Positions 6,807-10,334 of a stretch of 10,334 nucleotides of DNA are shown in pieces (positions within the stretch are counted from its first letter, which is position 1; every line of letters begins with the position of its first letter). The position numbers and the translations under genes were made by a program. Location: contig CALKCG010000112.1 of the NCBI GenBank assembly GCA_938082915.1, forward strand, positions 1-10,334, given 5' to 3'. The DNA is from an uncultured archaeon. GTDB taxonomy: Archaea; Thermoproteota; CALKCG01; B24. The notes under the pieces were generated by a model, which saw nothing but the letters and a program-made list of their open reading frames with translations, did no database searches and was not told the origin of the DNA.

Positions 6807-7376
6807 TTAAGGTTTAAGGGTTCGTTCTCTAATCCATAGTGCCAGTTTTCTGAAGGCTTCAGCTCTATGGGAGAACCTATTCTTCTCCTCTCTAGTCATT
6901 TCGGCAAATGTCTTACCATCGGACTTCAACGGCTGAAATATCGGGTCAAATCCAAACCCTCCGACACCTCTAGGCTCATACGTTATTAAGCCTTCCACCT
7001 TACCGTGAAAAACTTTAACCGGTTTTCCAGGTTCCGCGTATGCTACCATCGATAGAAAGTATGCGTATCTATCGCTCATACCATCCATAAGTTTGAGAAC
7101 CCCGTTTAAACCTATGGTTTTAAACACGTATGCTGAATATGGACCTGGGAAGCTGTTAAGACTTCTTATGAAAAGCCCAGCATCTTCAACCATCACTTTC
7201 AACTTCAAACGCTCAGCCAACTCTCTAGCCGCGTAGGAGGCGATATCTCTTAAATCGTCAGACTGTATCTCAACCTTATCGACATCTAGCATAGTCAATT
7301 CTAAACCCAGATTTTCGAAGACGAGTTTAGCTTCTCTAAACTTCTCCTTATTCCTAGTAGCAAAGTATAAGCTCAT
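6807..7376 (-). CDS. rdgB: XTP/dITP diphosphatase (Ham1/RdgB family)
   Basis: 189 residues, the family's normal size. All signature elements are present: the N-terminal triphosphate-binding FATRNKEK (5-12), VEDAGLFI (63-70) with the catalytic acidic pair, FPGPYSAYV (76-84), GVGGFGFDPIF (137-147) for base recognition, TFAEM (156-160), Lys165 and FSHRAEAF (168-175). The enzyme hydrolyses non-canonical purine triphosphates (ITP, dITP, XTP) to monophosphates and pyrophosphate, keeping deaminated bases out of DNA and RNA. It is cytosolic and acts as a dimer in known relatives. ATG at 7376 puts the TRN motif at the usual distance from the N-terminus. A possible TATA-like TTTAAA at 7411-7416 would give it a short leader of about 10 nt, though it may also be read from the upstream genes, 64 bp away. 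Confidence 0.95.
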   Translation of the reverse strand: MSLYFATRNKEKFREAKLVFENLGLELTMLDVDKVEIQSDDLRDIASYAARELAERLKLKVMVEDAGLFIRSLNSFPGPYSAYVFKTIGLNGVLKLMDGMSDRYAYFLSMVAYAEPGKPVKVFHGKVEGLITYEPRGVGGFGFDPIFQPLKSDGKTFAEMTREEKNRFSHRAEAFRKLALWIRERTLKP

Positions 7377-7410
7377 AACTTCCGCAACCCCTTCATACCA
7401 AATAACCCAA

Positions 7411-7416
7411 TTTAAA
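7411..7416 (-). promoter_or_regulatory. possible TATA box for rdgB
   Basis: The minus strand reads ACGTTTAAATTGGG in the gap between the upstream gene and rdgB. The TTTAAA core is centred 37-38 bp before the ATG, so transcription could start near 7387. A GCGGAAG run just before the ATG may act as a weak ribosome binding site. Confidence 0.35.
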
Positions 7417-7440
7417 CGTTACCTCAATTTATTGCTTAGC

Positions 7441-8499
7441 TTAGAGTTGAAGAGATTGAAGCAAGTCTAAAGAGTAGATTGTCTGATCATAGTACCTTGA
7501 ACCATATGTTAAAGCTATCTGATAGAAGACTTCACTTGAAGTTTCAACCTTTTCAAGCCATCCTTCAACATATACCCGCTCGTCTCTAAAAGCTTGAAGC
7601 CTATACTCTTCCACGTATGACACTATACGTTTTACATTGTCCACTTTAAAGCCTTCCATTATTTTCTCAACCTCTATTTCATACGTGGATGGCATGAAGG
7701 CGGCTTCAGAATCATCGAGGATGATCGCGGATGCCTTAAACCAGCCCAATCTAACAATACTCCTCAGTTCAATGTATTCATTCACAATTTCCTCGTAGCT
7801 TTTAACCGGCTCAAATTCGACTTTAATGGGTCTAGAGCACGGTGGCTTATAAACAGCATATATTAGCTTCCTCTTTTGATGGGCTAGAAACAGTTTATAT
7901 GGGTAATTTCTAAATTTCCATTTAAGTTTTAAGCAATCTTCAAACTCATTGTGGAGAAGACTCTCCCCATAGAGCGTGCTTAAACAGCCTCTAAGCTCCT
8001 CTAGGTTCTCAGATCCATAAATGACGAAGTCTATGTCTGAGAGATTTGGATTATAAAAGCCGAGGAGTAGAGAACCGAAGACTCCGAAGTCCTCCAAGCT
8101 TAACGTTGAAGAATCTAGAATAATGCCTAGGATGCTTTCTACGGCTGTTGAAAGCCCGTCTTTTGGAGAATCGATAAGCTTCATCAAGCCATCCCTCGGA
8201 AGTTTAACCTCACTTATGAGGCTTACTGGAACACCGGGTAGAAACATGCTTAAAGGCTTGTAGTAAACCCTATATTCTGGGAAGAGCTCATTTACGAGTT
8301 TAAACGGTTCATCTCCATAGAGCTTATAGTGGGATGTTGTGCCATACCCCCTTGGAGATCTAGGATTATTGGAACAGTATAGGCTTGATGGGACATATTC
8401 AAGGTCGCAAACATATCCGTCTGGTGGATGGGAATATCCCAAGACCCTGAATATTAAGCCGTTTAAGCCTACGATATAGTCTCTATCTCTCAAGTTCAT
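7441..8499 (-). CDS. pol-beta nucleotidyltransferase-like protein, tandem paralogue B
   Basis: 352 residues from ATG at 8499, one base after the stop of paralogue A. A GTG at 8532 would add eleven residues and overlap the upstream gene by 32 bp. I prefer 8499 because an AGGAAG lies 10 nt upstream and because MNLRDRDYIVGLNGLIFRVL then aligns with the start of paralogue A. The N-terminal domain (1-100) has FRVLGYSHPPDGYVCDLEYV. The nucleotidyltransferase core (135-165) has GVFGSLLLGF (Gly142, Ser143) and LSDIDFVIYG (Asp155, Asp157). A third catalytic carboxylate is not evident: the following strand reads YPYKLFLAHQ. A small beta-rich C-terminal part (RVYVEGWLEKVETSS) resembles an OB-like fold. 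The family is widespread in archaea as a predicted nucleotidyltransferase of unknown substrate. It lies between paralogue A and rdgB, probably on one transcript. Confidence 0.75.
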   Translation of the reverse strand: MNLRDRDYIVGLNGLIFRVLGYSHPPDGYVCDLEYVPSSLYCSNNPRSPRGYGTTSHYKLYGDEPFKLVNELFPEYRVYYKPLSMFLPGVPVSLISEVKLPRDGLMKLIDSPKDGLSTAVESILGIILDSSTLSLEDFGVFGSLLLGFYNPNLSDIDFVIYGSENLEELRGCLSTLYGESLLHNEFEDCLKLKWKFRNYPYKLFLAHQKRKLIYAVYKPPCSRPIKVEFEPVKSYEEIVNEYIELRSIVRLGWFKASAIILDDSEAAFMPSTYEIEVEKIMEGFKVDNVKRIVSYVEEYRLQAFRDERVYVEGWLEKVETSSEVFYQIALTYGSRYYDQTIYSLDLLQSLQL

Positions 8500-8500
8500 T

Positions 8501-9523
8501 TCAGTACAGCTTCCTAACTTGGATATACTCACCAGGTCTACCGGAGCCTATTACAACCCTATACCTTTCAATATTGCTTGAAGTAGATACTTCACGCTCT
8601 AATAATCCTTGAACTTCGAGTAGATCGCCCTCGTACGCTAAGCCTCTATACGTACTATCCATAACGACGACGTCTCTAGGTCTCATTTCGGGGGGAAGCC
8701 TAGATTCTTCATTGACAGCTCGATACTCTGAAACTCTGTATATCGCTGGTCTGAAGAAAGATTCTTCAGCAGATTCAACCATACACCTAAACTTTACAGT
8801 TTTTATGGGCATCCTCCGGTAAGTACCATAGACATCTCTTATTTCATCGAACCCTCTAACTGCATTGAAGACGACTTTAAAACCCTTGTAAGAGAGTCTA
8901 TTCTTCCGAAGTTTATCGAATTCGTTCTCATACACATATCTCATAACATCTTTAGATGTTAATTTGCTTACGGTATTTCTTACTTTTCTGAAGTTTAATC
9001 CTCCATAGATGACGACATCGATGTCGGGTTTTACAGATACCATGCCTAAACATAGGGAGCCATGTACACCGAAACTTTTCAAGTCAACGACGGCTTCGGA
9101 AGAAATTAACTGAATCCATTCAACAGCTACATCCTCTACTGGAAGACGGTTAGTTTTATTCATAATCCTAGAGAGGGCTTCTCTAGGATTGAAAACGCGT
9201 TCCACCGTATCACTGGGGACAGATATTAAAACTTTAGAGTTATATGGGCATTCGTAAATGTACTGCGGGAAATTCCCATCGAAGACTCTTACAATCTCCT
9301 GAATATTCTCAGGACTATACAGTTTAACTGGTCTTACGTATGTTTCTCCGTCAAGCTTCCAGATCCACGGCAGAAACTCGATTTTAAAGAGGCTTTTAAA
9401 ACGCTCTGGTACATACTTTAAATACGCTATGTAACGGTCCTCAGGATGTTCATAACCGAAAACGTAGAAGATGAAGCCGTCCTCGGTTTTAATGATGTCA
9501 CCATCGATGAGTCTTTTAGACAT
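8501..9523 (-). CDS. pol-beta nucleotidyltransferase-like protein, tandem paralogue A
   Basis: 340 residues from ATG at 9523. The domain order is as in paralogue B: an N-terminal part with GFIFYVFGYEHPEDRYIAYL (16-35), a nucleotidyltransferase core with FGVHGSLCLG (Gly155, Ser156) and PDIDVVIYGG (Asp167, Asp169), a helical middle, and a C-terminal strand-rich part (LLEVQGLLEREVSTSS, then YRVVIGSGRPGEYIQV) that looks OB-like. After the DxD pair the strand expected to carry the third Asp reads FKVVFNAV, with Asn instead, so catalysis is uncertain. It is the first gene of the minus-strand group. A TATA-like TTTATTAAAC at about 9573-9582 predicts a leader of about 29 nt. Together with B it is a diverged gene duplication. 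Function unknown. Confidence 0.78.
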   Translation of the reverse strand: MSKRLIDGDIIKTEDGFIFYVFGYEHPEDRYIAYLKYVPERFKSLFKIEFLPWIWKLDGETYVRPVKLYSPENIQEIVRVFDGNFPQYIYECPYNSKVLISVPSDTVERVFNPREALSRIMNKTNRLPVEDVAVEWIQLISSEAVVDLKSFGVHGSLCLGMVSVKPDIDVVIYGGLNFRKVRNTVSKLTSKDVMRYVYENEFDKLRKNRLSYKGFKVVFNAVRGFDEIRDVYGTYRRMPIKTVKFRCMVESAEESFFRPAIYRVSEYRAVNEESRLPPEMRPRDVVVMDSTYRGLAYEGDLLEVQGLLEREVSTSSNIERYRVVIGSGRPGEYIQVRKLY

Positions 9524-9657
9524 AGGTTAATCCAAACCTCTGGAATTTTTCAGGAGAATCTAAAAGACCTAAGTTTAATAAAGATTTAACTATTTCACAC
9601 ATCGTTAGGCTTAAAAACGATAAGCGTTCAAACTTATAAAGCGTAGATGTCATTTAA
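9524..9657. promoter_or_regulatory. divergent promoter region between paralogue A and the winged-helix gene
   Basis: Two TATA-like boxes point outward. CTTATAAAGC at 9632-9641 is centred about 21-22 bp before the ATG at 9658, so the winged-helix message would be leaderless or nearly so. On the minus strand TTTATTAAAC (about 9573-9582) serves paralogue A. The closeness of a DNA-binding protein gene to a divergent operon makes local regulation possible, but I see no clear operator repeat. Confidence 0.45.
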
Positions 9658-9882
9658 ATGGGATACGAACACGAACCGCAATCTTATTTAACAGTGATAC
9701 GAAATGTAAATAGAAGGTTTAAAACTAGGACCTTAATAATAAAAGCCCTTAAAAGCGGATGTACAAACATAAGAGAAATCTCAAATATTACCAGTGTAAA
9801 CTATCAGACTGTTTTTAAACATATCAAAAACATGGAGAGGGATGGGATTGTCATTAGACGTAAAGGTAAATCTGTTAAATGA
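9658..9882 (+). CDS. winged helix-turn-helix protein, apparently cut short by an in-frame TGA
   Basis: 74 residues from ATG at 9658. Residues about 25-70 form a classic archaeal winged helix: LIIKALKSGCTNIREISNIT (helices 1-2), SVNYQTVFKHIKNMERDGIV (recognition helix and turn), then IRRKGKSVK (wing). The wing normally runs on into a x-W/Y-x-LTxxGxxxLxxY segment. Here the frame stops at TGA (9880-9882) and continues, without any shift, as LLTDRGQKSILAYKA to a TAG at 9928-9930, which is exactly the missing segment. A TGG-to-TGA nonsense change at a Trp codon explains this best; sequencing error or read-through are alternatives. The product, whole or shortened, would be a DNA-binding regulator. 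A TATA box at 9632-9641 implies leaderless translation. Neighbour targets are unknown. Confidence 0.75.
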   Translation: MGYEHEPQSYLTVIRNVNRRFKTRTLIIKALKSGCTNIREISNITSVNYQTVFKHIKNMERDGIVIRRKGKSVK

Positions 9883-9943
9883 CTTCTAACAGATAGAGGG
9901 CAGAAAAGCATACTAGCGTACAAAGCTTAGGAGAATATCGCTT

Positions 9944-10216
9944 GTCAGGTAGTGGGGAGAGGTCGATCCTCCCATCTCCTATAACCAACCCGAAGGCTGG
10001 TTACAGGCGTCATTTTAGCAGGTTTAAGCTAACCTTGCGGTTAGCCCGTTTCCAAGCCTTTCGACTTGGAAACACCCTGCACGACCTATCTACTTAGTCT
10101 CGCTCACTGGGATTTGTCACGTAACCCTTAAACCGTCCCGAAGGACAGTTAAAGGCACGTAACAATCTCCGTTGAACGAGACCTTTCGACTTTAGACGAC
10201 ACTACCTTTTGACCGG
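9944..10216 (-). ncRNA. structured RNA of unrecognised family
   Basis: No convincing ORF fills 9931-10334, but the minus strand folds well. Helix A joins the ends: AGGUAGUG (10207-10200) with CACUACCU (9954-9947), extended by GUC/GAC. Hairpin B (10182-10097) has a 9 bp base (GUCUCGUUC/GAGCGAGAC) and a long imperfect stem topped by C(UUCG)G. Helix C pairs GAUAGGUCG (10090-10082) with CGACCUCUC (9965-9957), 8 of 9. Stem D, GCAGG/CCUGC (10080-10076 with 10022-10018), encloses hairpin E (11 bp, GAAA loop, 10073-10048) and hairpin F (8 bp, GCAA loop, 10046-10027). Hairpin G (13 bp, UUCG loop, 10007-9978) follows. Only this strand has the stable tetraloops; the other strand would have CGAA, UUUC and UUGC. 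I find neither the conserved GAGGAAAGUC and ACAGAA of RNase P RNA nor the helix 8 motif of SRP RNA. Ends are approximate. Confidence 0.65.
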
Positions 10217-10237
10217 AACTATGGTTTGTAGCTCTTT

Positions 10238-10246
10238 CTTTTTAAG
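10238..10246 (-). promoter_or_regulatory. TATA-like promoter of the structured RNA
   Basis: The minus strand reads AATCTTAAAAAGAAAG. The box centre near 10242 predicts transcription start about 26 bp on, near 10216, immediately before the GGUC and AGGUAGUG that form the 5' side of the end-joining helix. The agreement between promoter position and RNA fold supports both. Confidence 0.45.
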
Positions 10247-10264
10247 ATTAACTGACTATTTTTC

Positions 10265-10282
10265 TAGACAAATTAGTCTAAT
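10265..10282. repeat. short overlapping dyads upstream of the RNA promoter
   Basis: TAGAC (10265-10269) and GTCTA (10276-10280) are inverted copies 6 bp apart, and ATTAG-T-CTAAT (10272-10282) is a perfect odd palindrome overlapping the second arm. They lie about 50-65 bp before the predicted RNA start and could bind a dimeric regulator, or be chance in A/T-rich DNA. Confidence 0.25.
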
Positions 10283-10334
10283 AAACTATAGGCAGGCTGA
10301 AATCGTTGAAACTTACGTAATTTAATTGTCTTAG

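Noticed and set aside
7373..7396. Seven-codon leader ORF (MKGLRKL) overlapping the rdgB start as ATGA
   Set aside because: The likely TATA box at 7411-7416 puts transcription start near 7387, downstream of that ATG, so it would not be on the message.
8500..8532. Longer start for paralogue B at GTG 8532
   Set aside because: ATG 8499 has a ribosome binding site, begins one base after the upstream stop and aligns with paralogue A.
9944..10216. RNase P RNA, SRP RNA or group I intron
   Set aside because: The fold size fits, but the P4 sequences, the SRP helix 8 motif and a paired R/S core of group I introns could not be found; a GAGACUAAGUAGAUAGGUC stretch only superficially recalls R/S.
1..10334. 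CRISPR arrays, tRNA genes, insertion sequences
   Set aside because: No regularly spaced direct repeats, no tRNA cloverleaf with T-loop signature, and no transposase motif or paired terminal repeats were seen on reading both strands.

Overview
The window looks archaeal. Candidate promoters are TATA-like A/T boxes roughly 20-30 bp from start codons, and several genes would be leaderless or nearly so. The gene content also fits: an AbrB-type VapB with a PIN-domain VapC, pol-beta nucleotidyltransferases, an archaeal-style XTP/dITP diphosphatase and a GT-C-like membrane protein. Base composition is moderate. A thermophilic member of the Thermoproteota (TACK) side is my guess, but nothing here fixes the lineage.

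Layout. 1-66 is the end of a coiled-coil gene on the + strand. 67-1140 is a decayed stretch: a frameshifted retropepsin-like gene, a very small overlapping ORF with its own promoter, and a frameshifted fragment of a helical archaeal family. 1122-1737 is an intact vapBC toxin-antitoxin pair on the minus strand. 1816-2816 holds a possible broken HEPN-like ORF (+) running tail-to-tail into an intact nucleotidyltransferase (-). 2918-3226 is a small coiled-coil gene (-). 3403-6727 is a + strand pair: an 852-residue multi-spanning membrane protein with a large external beta-rich part, then a sugar-nucleotide pyrophosphorylase 4 bp downstream. 6807-9523 is a minus-strand group: two tandem paralogous nucleotidyltransferase-like proteins, then a Ham1/RdgB house-cleaning pyrophosphatase. 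9658-9930 is a winged-helix gene (+) interrupted by an in-frame TGA. 9944-10216 (-) folds into an elaborate structured RNA that I cannot assign to any family.

How the parts work together. The 3403-6727 pair is best read as surface-glycan synthesis: the pyrophosphorylase activates a sugar and the membrane protein transfers or handles the product outside the cell. The left 3 kb is an accessory island of toxin-antitoxin type genes, several of them broken. The nucleotidyltransferase pair may share a transcript with the pyrophosphatase, but its substrate is unknown.

The most notable object is the structured RNA at the right end. It has four hairpins capped by UUCG, UUCG, GAAA and GCAA tetraloops, a junction of two hairpins closed by a shared stem, a helix joining its two ends, and a TATA-like box at the right distance from the 5' end.
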